From: JAPUME01 sp027294185
Lineage (GTDB): Bacteria; Acidobacteriota; Terriglobia; UBA7540; JAPUME01
NCBI GenBank assembly: GCA_963555835.3
Contig: CAUVWZ020000002.1
Span: forward strand, 868,001 to 932,000
DNA: 64,000 nucleotides
Direction: 5' to 3'
Shown: positions 7,273 through 16,751 of the stretch, piece after piece
How the letters are laid out: the number at the start of each line of letters is the position of its first letter
Numbering within the stretch: position 1 is the stretch's first letter
Made by a program: the position numbers and the translations under genes
The notes under the pieces: model-generated
Told to the model about the DNA's origin: nothing
Database searches by the model: none
The model's input: only the letters and a program-made list of their open reading frames with translations

Positions 7273-8295
7273 TCACGCAGGAATTCCCTCGATCACGCTG
7301 ACGGGTGATTCCGTCGCTACGACCTGACCGAGCTTGTAGCCGGCCTTGCCGAGCAGGTCTCGGTACTCCCCTTCGGTACGTTCCTGCCCGCCGGCAACAA
7401 CAAGCATCACAAGGTCGAGGATTTTTCCCGGATGGGGAGCGTCGCCCAAGGGAATCACCATCTCGACAATCAGGACCCTGGCCTTGGGGTTGGCCTGGCG
7501 GCAGTTGCCAAGGATGGTGAGGCACCGGGCTTCATCCCAGTCGTGGATGATGTGGGAGAGTATGTAGGCGTCGCCCGCGGGGACGGATTGGAAGAAACTT
7601 CCCGCTCTCACCTCGCAACGGTGCGCCAGCCCCTTCTCTTCGACGTGCCGGGAGGCTTCGGCCGTAACGTGGGGCAGGTCGTAGAGGATTCCCAACGATT
7701 CCGGATGAGCGCGAAGGACGGCCATCAGGAGGGTTCCGGTTCCGCCACCCACATCAACAAGCTTTCCGACATCCGAGAAGTCGAAGGCCGCGGCGACAGC
7801 TTGTGGCTCCTGCCCGTGAAAGCCGATCATGGCGTCGTTGAAATAGCCGGCCTCCTCAGGGTGCTTGCCGAGGAAGTCGAAGAGGGATTCTCCCAGAGCC
7901 TTCTCGGTTCCCGCCTTTCCGGTTTGCACGCTGTAGGGAAATTCACTCCAGATCGCCCAGGACCATTTTCCGGCCAGGGCCAGGATCGTTGACCGGGCCG
8001 CGCCCGGCGCTCCCGTCTGGAGCGTTGCCCCCAGCGGAGATAACTTGAAGCTCCTCGGGGAGATTTCGGTGAACAGACCCAGACTTGCCGCCGCGCGCAG
8101 CAAGCGGTAGAGGGAGGGCGCATGAGATTCGGTGGCCTGGGCAAGCTCCTCGCTCGACTTCGGGCCGTCGGCCAGCAAATCGGCAATTCCCAATTGTGCG
8201 ACCACATGCAAGGCCCGTGAAATCCACAAGCCCGTCGCCATTTGGATGACCTGCGCGTGTGGCGGCAATTGGTTTCCTGCGCTCTGGGTGGACAT
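7273..8295 (-). CDS. SAM-dependent O-methyltransferase, class-II small-molecule type
   Basis: A 340-residue protein of the plant/bacterial O-methyltransferase family 2 (hydroxyindole or carminomycin type). The N-terminal winged-helix dimerisation domain (about residues 15-100) includes LADGPKSSEELAQATE. The C-terminal Rossmann domain has the SAM motif VDVGGGTG near residue 180 and the catalytic-base region SHIIHDWDE near 250. It transfers a methyl group to a hydroxyl of a small aromatic or secondary metabolite; the substrate cannot be told. GGAGGAAG lies just upstream of the ATG at 8295. It is monocistronic and divergent from the Nramp-like gene. Confidence 0.8.
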   Translation of the reverse strand: MSTQSAGNQLPPHAQVIQMATGLWISRALHVVAQLGIADLLADGPKSSEELAQATESHAPSLYRLLRAAASLGLFTEISPRSFKLSPLGATLQTGAPGAARSTILALAGKWSWAIWSEFPYSVQTGKAGTEKALGESLFDFLGKHPEEAGYFNDAMIGFHGQEPQAVAAAFDFSDVGKLVDVGGGTGTLLMAVLRAHPESLGILYDLPHVTAEASRHVEEKGLAHRCEVRAGSFFQSVPAGDAYILSHIIHDWDEARCLTILGNCRQANPKARVLIVEMVIPLGDAPHPGKILDLVMLVVAGGQERTEGEYRDLLGKAGYKLGQVVATESPVSVIEGIPA

Positions 8296-8449
8296 CGCTT
8301 CCTCCGACGCTTCAAGGACTGGTTCTTGTTGACAAAAAGACCTGAGAAGAAATCAGGAGAAAGCTACCACGAAATAAAGGTGGTGTCCATTGAGCGATTT
8401 CGCCCGGGGCTGGCGCATACAATCCGGACGGGATGTGTCGGTTATTTCA

Positions 8450-8458
8450 TGCTAGAAT
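8450..8458 (+). promoter_or_regulatory. extended -10 promoter candidate for the Nramp-like gene
   Basis: TGCTAGAAT, an extended -10 (TAGAAT at 8453-8458), lies 40 bp before the start codon. The same nine bases precede the acyl-CoA synthetase gene at 28979. No good -35 is seen, as is common for extended -10 promoters. Confidence 0.4.
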
Positions 8459-8498
8459 GGCGCGCTGCATTTCAATCGATTGATTTCAGGGAATCTCT

Positions 8499-9887
8499 AT
8501 GACTTCAGACGTACCCAGCCCCAGCGCGCCTCCGCCGCCTGATGCCGGAACGCTCACGCCCCCGACGAGCTTCAGAAAAAGGCTTCGCTTTCTCGGTCCC
8601 TCCCTGATTCTTACCGGCTCCATCGTGGGCTCGGGTGAGTTGATCATCACCACCACGCTCGGCGCGCGCATGGGGTTCGTCGCGCTATGGCTGATCATTC
8701 TCAGTTGCGCTCTGAAGGTCATCATCCAGGAAGAGATCGGCCGCTATACCATCTCTTCGGGCGATACGTCCCTGGAAGGGGCAAATCGCATGCCGGGTCC
8801 CCGCTGGATCGTGTCATGGGTCGTTTGGGCCTGGATGATCATGACCGCCCTGGTCTGCATTCAGGTGGGGGGAATCGTCCGGGGAATCGCCCAGGCGCTG
8901 GACACGCTCTTCCCCGGAGTCGGTGTGACGGGTTGGGGACTCCTGATATCTTTTCTTACCGTGGCTCTTCTTCTGAGCGGCCGCTACGGATTCCTGGAGA
9001 GAACCGCCACTCTGCTGGTTGTTTGCTTCACCTTTACGACGATTGTTTCCGCTGTGACGATCCAATGGTCGCCCCACGCCATCCGGTTGGACGAGGTTCT
9101 GGAGGGGCTCAAGTTTCACCTCCCCGCGGAAGGTCTGGCCGTGGCCTTTGCCGTCTTTGGGATTACGGGCATCGGGACTACGGAGATCTTCTATTATCCG
9201 AACCTCTGCAAGGAAAAGGGCTATGCGCGCTTTGCCGGCCCGAACCGTCCCGATGCGAGCTGGGTGAAGCGCAGCCGGGGATGGATTTCGGTTATGCAGA
9301 CCGACGCGATTGTGGCTATGTTCATCTATACCACGGCCACCATCGCTTTCTATCTCCTGGGAGCCGGCGTGCTGCACCGGATGGGACTGGTCCCGGAAGG
9401 CCATGAGATGTTGCAGACCCTCTCCAACATGTTCACGGAAACCTTCGGTCCGCGGGCCCTCACTGTTTTCCTGGTGGGCGCTTTCTTCGTTCTCTACTCT
9501 ACGCTGTTTGTGGCGATTGCCTCGAACACCCTGATGGCGGTGGACTGCCTGGGAGTCTTCGGCCATCGGCACGTGCGGGACCCGGTGAAGCGGGTCTTCT
9601 GGATCAGATTCTTCGTCGTCGTCATCGCTTCGCTTTACACCGGTGCGTTCCTTCTTTTCGAGCGGCCCGTGGCGATGGTCATGGTGGGGGGCATCGCACA
9701 GACCGTCATGCTGCCGGTGATCGCGCTCACCGTGGTGTACCTGCGCTACCGCCATCTGGACCGGAGGCTGTGGCCGTCACGCTGGATCGATGTACTGCTC
9801 TGGACCTGCTCCTTCCTGATTGTGATTATCTCCAGCTACACCCTTATCCGGCTGCTCCCGAACCTGGTGAAACAGGTGTTCGGGTAA
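8499..9887 (+). CDS. Nramp-family divalent metal transporter, divergent
   Basis: A 462-residue integral membrane protein with about 11 hydrophobic segments and overall Nramp similarity (FLGPSLILTGSIVGSGELI in the first segment, AFAVFGITGIGTTEI in the sixth). In canonical MntH/Nramp proteins the first segment carries DPGN and the sixth MPH, which bind Mn or Fe. Here the first reads GSIVGSGE and the sixth lacks Met-Pro-His, so the usual metal ligands are absent. This divergent branch is often annotated Nramp, but its substrate is uncertain. A proline-rich cytoplasmic N-terminus of about 25 residues precedes the core. AGGGAAT lies before the ATG. Confidence 0.75.
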   Translation: MTSDVPSPSAPPPPDAGTLTPPTSFRKRLRFLGPSLILTGSIVGSGELIITTTLGARMGFVALWLIILSCALKVIIQEEIGRYTISSGDTSLEGANRMPGPRWIVSWVVWAWMIMTALVCIQVGGIVRGIAQALDTLFPGVGVTGWGLLISFLTVALLLSGRYGFLERTATLLVVCFTFTTIVSAVTIQWSPHAIRLDEVLEGLKFHLPAEGLAVAFAVFGITGIGTTEIFYYPNLCKEKGYARFAGPNRPDASWVKRSRGWISVMQTDAIVAMFIYTTATIAFYLLGAGVLHRMGLVPEGHEMLQTLSNMFTETFGPRALTVFLVGAFFVLYSTLFVAIASNTLMAVDCLGVFGHRHVRDPVKRVFWIRFFVVVIASLYTGAFLLFERPVAMVMVGGIAQTVMLPVIALTVVYLRYRHLDRRLWPSRWIDVLLWTCSFLIVIISSYTLIRLLPNLVKQVFG

Positions 9888-10061
9888 TCCATCCCCCCAG
9901 AGCCGGCTCAATCAAACGGGTCCTCAACTAAACGCACCGACCACTCTTTCCACCTCGCCATTCACCTCCAAGGAATCTACCCCGCAACTGAGAGCCTTCT
10001 GCTATTCTTAATGTTTATGGGTCATCGAACATAGGTGCCGGGGTAAAGAAAAGGAACCAGG

Positions 10062-10970
10062 GTGAAAAAAGCGAAACCGAAAACTCGAAAGAAGCCGCGC
10101 GCACCGAAGGCTCCGCGACCCGCTGCGGTCGAGAATCATCGACGCCCGAAGCCGCCCGACGAACGTCCCGAGTTCATGAACAGCGGCGATGCGCGCGCCC
10201 TGCGAATCCTGGCCGAATACCTGGAGCCCTGGACCCGTCTGGAGCGGGCGGGCATCCACAGCACCGTGGTTTTTTTCGGTTCCTCCCGCATCCTGCCCCC
10301 CGAAATTGCACGCGATCAATTGCAGCAGATCAAGGGGCGATGGGAGAAGTCCAAACAGAAAAACCGCTCGCGCCTCGAGGAATCACTTAAAATGGCGCGG
10401 CGCGCTGTTGAGATGTCGCGCTACTACGAGGAAGCACGCGAGCTGGCGCGTCGGCTGACCCAGTGGTCGCTATCCACCAGCAAGGATTCCGGCTGGTTTG
10501 TCGTCTGCTCCGGTGGAGGTCCCGGCATTATGGAGGCGGCCAACCGCGGCGCGGGCGAGGCCGGAGGCCGCTCCATCGGCTTCAACATCAGTCTGCCCGA
10601 CGAGCAGCCGAGCAACGAGCACGTCACACCGGAGCTGAATTTCATGTTCCGTTACTTTTTCATGCGCAAGCTCTGGTTCGCTCAGCCCGCCAAGGCCTTG
10701 ATCGTCTTTCCGGGCGGCTTCGGCACCATGGATGAGCTGTGGGAGATGATGACCCTCATGCAGACTCGCAAGGTCAGCCAGCGCGTGATGATCCTTCTTT
10801 ACGGCAGCAAGTTCTGGAAGCGTGCGGTGAACTTCAACCACCTGCTCCAATGCGGCACCGTGACCGAACACGATCTCTCCCTGCTCCACTTCGTCGATTC
10901 CCCCGATCAGGCCTTTCAGGTCCTCCGCCGTTCGCTCCGCAAGGAACGGATCCCCTGGACCGAGGTATAA
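10062..10970 (+). CDS. LOG-family nucleoside 5'-monophosphate phosphoribohydrolase-like protein
   Basis: A 302-residue protein of the LOG/TIGR00730 family, once called lysine decarboxylases, a Rossmann fold that cleaves nucleotide N-glycosidic bonds. Both signatures are present: SGGGPGIMEAANRGA near residue 148 and FPGGFGTMDELWE near 222. A lysine/proline-rich N-terminal extension of about 25 residues and an insertion around residues 85-135 make it longer than minimal LOG proteins. The start is a GTG at 10062 with AAGGA upstream. The native substrate in bacteria is not settled. Immediately downstream is a SnoaL-like gene. Confidence 0.75.
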   Translation: MKKAKPKTRKKPRAPKAPRPAAVENHRRPKPPDERPEFMNSGDARALRILAEYLEPWTRLERAGIHSTVVFFGSSRILPPEIARDQLQQIKGRWEKSKQKNRSRLEESLKMARRAVEMSRYYEEARELARRLTQWSLSTSKDSGWFVVCSGGGPGIMEAANRGAGEAGGRSIGFNISLPDEQPSNEHVTPELNFMFRYFFMRKLWFAQPAKALIVFPGGFGTMDELWEMMTLMQTRKVSQRVMILLYGSKFWKRAVNFNHLLQCGTVTEHDLSLLHFVDSPDQAFQVLRRSLRKERIPWTEV

Positions 10971-11030
10971 TATATATTCAGGGCGTATCCGGCAGTCTGC
11001 GCTTCTCCTGATTCACAAGAGGAGGAGAAT

Positions 11031-11444
11031 GTGTCCGAGTTTCCAGAACAAGATGTTCGGGCGATCCAGGATATCCACCACCGATGGCTCAGCGTGGAAC
11101 GCAAAGGAAACCCCGTGGGAGTGCTTCAATGGTGCACGGAGGATGTGAGGTGGATTCCTCCCGACTCGCCCCTGCTTGCCGGAAAAGAGGCGATCAGGAA
11201 ATGGCTCGAAAGCGATAAAGTGGAAATCAAGAGCCTGGAAGTAGCGAATCTCCAGATTCACGGCTGCGGCTCGCTGGCCTACAAGACAGGCGATTATTCC
11301 ACCTCTTATGTCGAGCCGCACAGTTCGGAGATTTATCGAGTCAGCGGAACGCACCTGTGGGTGCTTCACAAATCGTCGGACCACGAATGGAAAGTGGCTG
11401 TCGTGGCCTGGAACTCAACCGAGGAGCCTGAGGAAGCAGCCTAG
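11031..11444 (+). CDS. SnoaL/DUF4440-like (NTF2-fold) protein
   Basis: A 137-residue protein of the NTF2-like superfamily: WLSVERKGNPVGVLQWCTEDVRWIPP near the N-terminus, then LLAGKEAIRKWLE, and a final strand pair ending in WKVAVVAWN. These small cone-shaped proteins act as ketosteroid-isomerase-like enzymes or binding proteins; the ligand is unknown. The GTG start has a strong GAGGAGG eight bases upstream. TATAAT at 10966-10971, at the end of the preceding gene, may be part of its promoter. Confidence 0.65.
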   Translation: MSEFPEQDVRAIQDIHHRWLSVERKGNPVGVLQWCTEDVRWIPPDSPLLAGKEAIRKWLESDKVEIKSLEVANLQIHGCGSLAYKTGDYSTSYVEPHSSEIYRVSGTHLWVLHKSSDHEWKVAVVAWNSTEEPEEAA

Positions 11445-11500
11445 CGGATAATCGCCGCCGGTGTTTGCACCAGACACCGCACCGGGGCAGGAGAAGAACA

Positions 11501-13024
<1,524 letters not shown>

Positions 13025-13082
13025 GGGGCAGGCCGCAAGGATGGCCTGTCCTCCGGAGACTTGTCGAAGGAGGGGGCACCCG
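13025..13082. repeat. dispersed hairpin repeat, inverted copy of 4219-4275
   Basis: GGCAGGCC and GGCCTGTCC form a stem, followed by a block with TTGTCGAAGGAGG and a closing GGGGCACCC. It is nearly the reverse complement of 4219-4275. It sits right after the fumarase stop and may also end transcription. Confidence 0.6.
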
Positions 13083-13103
13083 GATATTGCAGGCTGGACT
13101 TTC

Positions 13104-13598
13104 TCATTCCAATACAAAGGTCCTCTTAACACGTTTTGAGACACGAAAATAGGGGATCCAGATCGCTGCACCTATGACGCCTTTGACTAAAGCCTTTCCG
13201 TATACCACAGCAAAAGGCTCCGCATCGGCTGCAAGGTTGATGATCACTAAGACCGCACTAGCTACAATATTCGTGATTATCAGAGCAATCATAGTCGTGG
13301 GTGCCTTTCGGCTCCTGGCAAAAAATCTCACTGCCGCAAAGATGACGAATGCAGTAATCCCTATGTTTACAAGCAAATTCAGAGCAAAAACTCCTTGGTA
13401 ACGACTAGGCAGATCAGATGCGATACCGAAACTAAAAAGGATTCCAACTACACTAAACATTCCTCCCAACACTAACCCACTCGCAGGCAAATATAGCCAT
13501 CCACCTATTTTTTCAGGAACAACTGGTGAGCTGTCTGGTGGTTGAGGGCTTCCCGCGCGTTCCCTAATTTCTAAAACGTCCTCAATGTTTTCGTCCAT
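13104..13598 (-). CDS. DUF2569-type membrane protein
   Basis: A 164-residue protein with four predicted membrane segments. IGGWLYLPASGLVLGG opens the first, and the C-terminus WIPYFRVSKRVKRTFVLE is the hallmark of DUF2569 proteins. An acidic, proline-containing stretch of about 28 residues precedes the membrane part. The function of the family is unknown. It follows the small two-segment membrane protein gene with almost no gap, so they form an operon on the minus strand. AAGGAAT lies upstream of the ATG. Confidence 0.65.
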   Translation of the reverse strand: MDENIEDVLEIRERAGSPQPPDSSPVVPEKIGGWLYLPASGLVLGGMFSVVGILFSFGIASDLPSRYQGVFALNLLVNIGITAFVIFAAVRFFARSRKAPTTMIALIITNIVASAVLVIINLAADAEPFAVVYGKALVKGVIGAAIWIPYFRVSKRVKRTFVLE

Positions 13599-13599
13599 T

Positions 13600-13818
13600 T
13601 CAGATTCCTTTCTGTTTCGCGTTAAGCACAGCGAAAAACATTATCATTGGAATAGAATGAATGAGAGTTTCCATTACTCCTACGCCATTCAATATCCACA
13701 CGTAGTTAGAAGAATAACTTACCAGGTTAAACGAGAAGACGACCCACCGGGCAAGGCTGATAACCAATCCAATTACAAGAGAGACGATAACAAGTTTGGT
13801 TGCTGATTTCAGAGTCAT
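13600..13818 (-). CDS. small two-helix membrane protein
   Basis: A 72-residue protein with two hydrophobic segments (KLVIVSLVIGLVISLARWVV, and the region around LIHSIPMIMFFAVL). The ATG at 13818 is preferred to one farther upstream because AAGGAGG lies at ideal distance. The stop is 2 bases before the DUF2569 start, so the two are co-translated. No family recognised. Confidence 0.6.
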   Translation of the reverse strand: MTLKSATKLVIVSLVIGLVISLARWVVFSFNLVSYSSNYVWILNGVGVMETLIHSIPMIMFFAVLNAKQKGI

Positions 13819-13908
13819 AATTCTCCTCCTTAATTTTTGGCTAACCTTACCGTAATGCAGACAACCCCGTCCACTGTTCATGAATAAAGAGTGAGCCGCC
13901 GGGCTCAA

Positions 13909-14681
13909 TCCTTATCGGAAGCGCGGGTGGCGCACACATCCCGTCTGGCCGCGATGTGTGCGGTCAGGGAAAGCAGTCAGGGAACACGGTCGAGTGTCAG
14001 AAGTGAACCATTCTCCAGGTGATAAAACCTTCAAATCGAACAGGCGTGTCTGGCGGTAGGTGCTTGTGGCCAGATAACGGAGATGGTTTCTGCGGGTGCC
14101 CCATCCTTCCTGAAGGGAAGGGTGGGGGATGAAAGCGCTCGCCTCATGCCTTCTGTTCTTTTAGGGCAGGTAACGAAGACCCCGTAGTGTGGTTCTCCGG
14201 CTTTTTGAGCAACAGCAACGCGGAACCTGTCCGACGGGTCCCGGCATACCGGGACAGGTTCTGCGATGCCGGCTAGGGATGCAGAGTGATCCTCAAGATT
14301 CCCCCACCCTTGCTGGCCGCAAGGATGGGGCACCCGCGCTGCAGCGGATTATTCTCCATCCTGCTAACGTTTCTCGTTCGCCATCCCTAACCCGCAGAAC
14401 CTCACTACGGGTTCTGCGCTACCCGCTGTCGTCCGGAGACATGTCGAATGAGGGAGCACCCGCTAGGGACATGTCACTCCATACCCGCGCAATATGTCAT
14501 GCTGAGCGCAGCGAAGCATCTGGTTTGGACCGTGAGTATTCGACGGCGAGATTCTTCGCCCGCCGCGGCGGACTCAGAATGACAGCAGGCGGTCGGGAAC
14601 TTTCGCGCCGGGGTATGTGCCACCAAGCCATGCCCTGACGACCTCCCGCGAAGGCGAGGCAATGCAGCGCAAAGACACCGG
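13909..14681. repeat. 772-bp gene-free region packed with dispersed repeats
   Basis: No coding gene is supported. Blocks at 14091-14132 and 14301-14338 repeat the CC-rich hairpin (CCCACCCTT ... AAGGATGGGGCACCC) in opposite orientations. Positions 14165-14210 and 14393-14425 carry the CGCAGAACC / GGTTCTGCG element, and 14430-14465 repeats part of the 13025 element. The region looks like a sink for repeat insertions and rearrangement. Confidence 0.55.
14495..14584. repeat. REP/MITE-like palindromic element, copy 1
   Basis: Begins TGTCATGCTGAGCGCAGCGA and ends in GACTCAGAATGACA, with partly complementary ends and an internal AGATTCTTCGCCCGCCG. A second copy with the same ends lies at 25890-25980. 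Elements of this look are common in intergenic DNA of several phyla. Confidence 0.7.
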
Positions 14682-15209
14682 CTATTTCATATTTTCAGGG
14701 ATGGAATACTCGACCAGGACCAGGTCCTGCCATTTCCCGACCAGTTTGGCGTGGCGCTGGTGGATGCCCACCTCGCGCCAGCCGGTGGACTGGCAGAGCT
14801 TGCGGCTGCCCTGGTTATCGGCCATGAGGCGGCCGATGATCTTGTGGAATCCCTTATCGCGCCCCGCCTCTTGCATGACCTTCATGAGCGTCTGGCCGAC
14901 GCCGTGGGTGCGGAAGTTTCGGTCGATGTAGATGCTCAACTCGGCGATTCCGCTGTAGCACTTCTTGGGACTGTAGGGGCTGAGCGAGGCCCATCCCACC
15001 AGAGTATGTTTCAACTGAGCCACCATGATGGGATACTTCTCCGGGCGGGCCACGATCCAAAGATAACGATCTTCGGGCCGGGCGAAGGTGTTTTCAAAGG
15101 TCGCCAGTTGGTCCTGCACGCCCTGGTTGAAGACGCGAGTGATCTCTGCGGCGTCCTCGGGTTTCGCCTCGCGAATCTTAATTTCAGCAGCAGTTTCAGC
15201 GGTCGCCAT
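14682..15209 (-). CDS. GNAT-family N-acetyltransferase
   Basis: A 175-residue acetyltransferase close to the phosphinothricin-acetyltransferase/YncA branch. IREAKPEDAAEITRVFNQGV starts the fold, and the acetyl-CoA loop is in IDRNFRTHGVGQTLM near residue 105. STGWREVGIHQRHAKLVGKW near the end is typical of this branch. It acetylates an amino group of a small molecule such as a modified amino acid; the exact substrate is unknown. It is monocistronic and divergent from the DUF72 gene. The ribosome site is weak (GAGAG). Confidence 0.75.
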   Translation of the reverse strand: MATAETAAEIKIREAKPEDAAEITRVFNQGVQDQLATFENTFARPEDRYLWIVARPEKYPIMVAQLKHTLVGWASLSPYSPKKCYSGIAELSIYIDRNFRTHGVGQTLMKVMQEAGRDKGFHKIIGRLMADNQGSRKLCQSTGWREVGIHQRHAKLVGKWQDLVLVEYSIPENMK

Positions 15210-15348
15210 ATCAGGGCTCTCTAACTCTCCTTCGGCATTCTGTCAGCCGATTTTAGAGCAAAACGGCGGGGTTTCCAACCTCGGAAATCGAGGCTTCGGC
15301 AGGAACCGAGCCGCCACCCGGCTACGAAGAAAAAGTGAAAATAAATGC

Positions 15349-15377
15349 TTGACAGCGAAACCCGAATCTTCTATTCT
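15349..15377 (+). promoter_or_regulatory. sigma-70 promoter for the DUF72 gene
   Basis: TTGACA (15349-15354) and TATTCT (15372-15377) with a 17-bp spacer, 32 bp before the ATG at 15410. A consensus -35 and optimal spacing make this one of the best promoters in the window. Confidence 0.75.
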
Positions 15378-15409
15378 AAAGGCGAAACAAAAGCGAATTT
15401 GAGGCTTTC

Positions 15410-16348
15410 ATGGTTGAGTTCCCTCCCCTCCCTCGAGAGAAGGTCAAGATTGGTCCCGCCGGATGGCACTATTCCGATTGGGCGGGCATCGTGTATCCCT
15501 CACGGCGGCCCCGAGGGTTTCACGAGCTGGGTTATCTGGCGGAATTCTTCGACACCGTCGAGATTAACACCACCTTTTACCAGCCTCCCAAGCCGCAAAT
15601 CGTGAAAGTCTGGCTGCACCGGGTCGCCCACAATCCCTATTTCCGCTTTACGGCCAAGCTCTGGCAGCGATTCACGCATCAGTGCTATGCGAACCGCGCC
15701 GATGAAATCGCCTTCAAGGAAGGGTTGGATCCGCTGATGCAGGCGGGAAAGCTGGGGGCCCTGCTGCTGCAATTTCCCTGGTCGTTCCGCAACACGCGCC
15801 AGAACCGGGAATACCTTGGCGGGCTGGTCATGCAGTTCATGGAATATCCGCTGGTGGTGGAGGTCCGCCACGGCTCCTGGAATCACCCGGACATCTATCG
15901 AATGCTCGAAAATCTGGAGGTGGGATTCTGCAATATCGACCAGCCGCAGATCGGCTCCTCTCTTCCCCCCACCGAGAGGAATACCACCGCGCTCGGGTAT
16001 GTGCGTCTCCACGGACGCAACTACGAAAAATGGATCAAACCCGGCGAATTTCCCGAGCAGCGCTATAACTACCTCTACTCCCTCCCCGAGCTTCACCCCT
16101 GGGAGGAGAAAATTCGCCATATTGCGGACCAAACCCAGATTACTTATGTCATCGCCAATAATCATTTCCGGGGAAAATCGATCACCAACGCCCTTCAGTT
16201 GGTGAGCCTGCTGAGGGGCCGCAGGGTCCCGGCGCCCGAAGGACTCCTCCAGTGGTACCCGGAACTCGAAGGGATGATTCGAATCGAGCCTGGAGGGATT
16301 TTTCAGCAAACCGAACTTCCCTTTGAACCCTTCCATTCAGCGGCTTGA
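15410..16348 (+). CDS. DUF72 (YecE-like) protein
   Basis: A 312-residue protein of the DUF72 family, a TIM-barrel-like fold of unknown activity. IGPAGWHYSDWAGIVYP at residues 14-30 and FDTVEINTTFYQPP at about 48-61 are the conserved opening strands. GALLLQFPWSF, VVEVRHGSW and YVRLHGRN follow in the usual order, and YVIANNHFRGKSITNALQL closes the barrel. Length is normal or slightly long. A strong promoter lies 32 bp upstream. It precedes the Tat operon but is separated from it by that operon's own promoter. Confidence 0.8.
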   Translation: MVEFPPLPREKVKIGPAGWHYSDWAGIVYPSRRPRGFHELGYLAEFFDTVEINTTFYQPPKPQIVKVWLHRVAHNPYFRFTAKLWQRFTHQCYANRADEIAFKEGLDPLMQAGKLGALLLQFPWSFRNTRQNREYLGGLVMQFMEYPLVVEVRHGSWNHPDIYRMLENLEVGFCNIDQPQIGSSLPPTERNTTALGYVRLHGRNYEKWIKPGEFPEQRYNYLYSLPELHPWEEKIRHIADQTQITYVIANNHFRGKSITNALQLVSLLRGRRVPAPEGLLQWYPELEGMIRIEPGGIFQQTELPFEPFHSAA

Positions 16349-16432
16349 ACAAGGTCCGCGCTCTTTGCCGGGTCCAGCGCCCCACGGATTCATGCCGCGC
16401 CCGCCGACTTCCTACCCCAGCGGGAAGCTACC

Positions 16433-16461
16433 TTGACATCCCTCTCCGCCTCACCTATGAT
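16433..16461 (+). promoter_or_regulatory. sigma-70 promoter for the tat genes
   Basis: TTGACA (16433-16438) and TATGAT (16456-16461) with a 17-bp spacer, 20 bp before the GTG start of the TatA-type gene. An AGG ribosome site lies between. Confidence 0.75.
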
Positions 16462-16481
16462 TCCAAACAGAGGTACAGGCT

Positions 16482-16751
16482 GTGTTTGGGGGCGGATTCG
16501 CAGAGATAGGATTTATCCTTTTCCTGGCCTTTCTTCTTTTTGGGCCGAGGAAATTGCCTGAGATTGCCCGCACACTCGGCAAGGGACTCCGCGATTTTCG
16601 GCATGCTTCCGACGATCTGAAGAGGTCGCTCGAGGCGGAAATCTCTGCGATCGAAACCGAAACCAATTTGAATTCTCCCGAGCCTTCACCTTATGGCGAC
16701 GAGCAATCAGAACCCTCCTACCAAGAAGAAAAGTCAGAACACCGCGACTAA
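16482..16751 (+). CDS. Sec-independent translocase protein TatA/TatB type
   Basis: An 89-residue protein with a short N-terminal membrane helix (IGFILFLAFLLFGP), the hinge FGPRKLPEIA and an amphipathic helix (RTLGKGLRDFRHASDDLKRSL), followed by an acidic tail. It forms part of the twin-arginine pore that exports folded proteins. The Glu in FAEIGF before the helix is a TatB-like trait, but TatA and TatB cannot be separated with confidence. The start is a GTG at 16482. Its 3' end overlaps the start of tatC by 59 bases in another frame. Confidence 0.85.
   Translation: MFGGGFAEIGFILFLAFLLFGPRKLPEIARTLGKGLRDFRHASDDLKRSLEAEISAIETETNLNSPEPSPYGDEQSEPSYQEEKSEHRD

Noticed and set aside
8814..9755. Long minus-strand frame opposite the Nramp gene
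   Set aside because: Composition is that of a shadow frame, with many His and charged residues and no domain or ribosome site.
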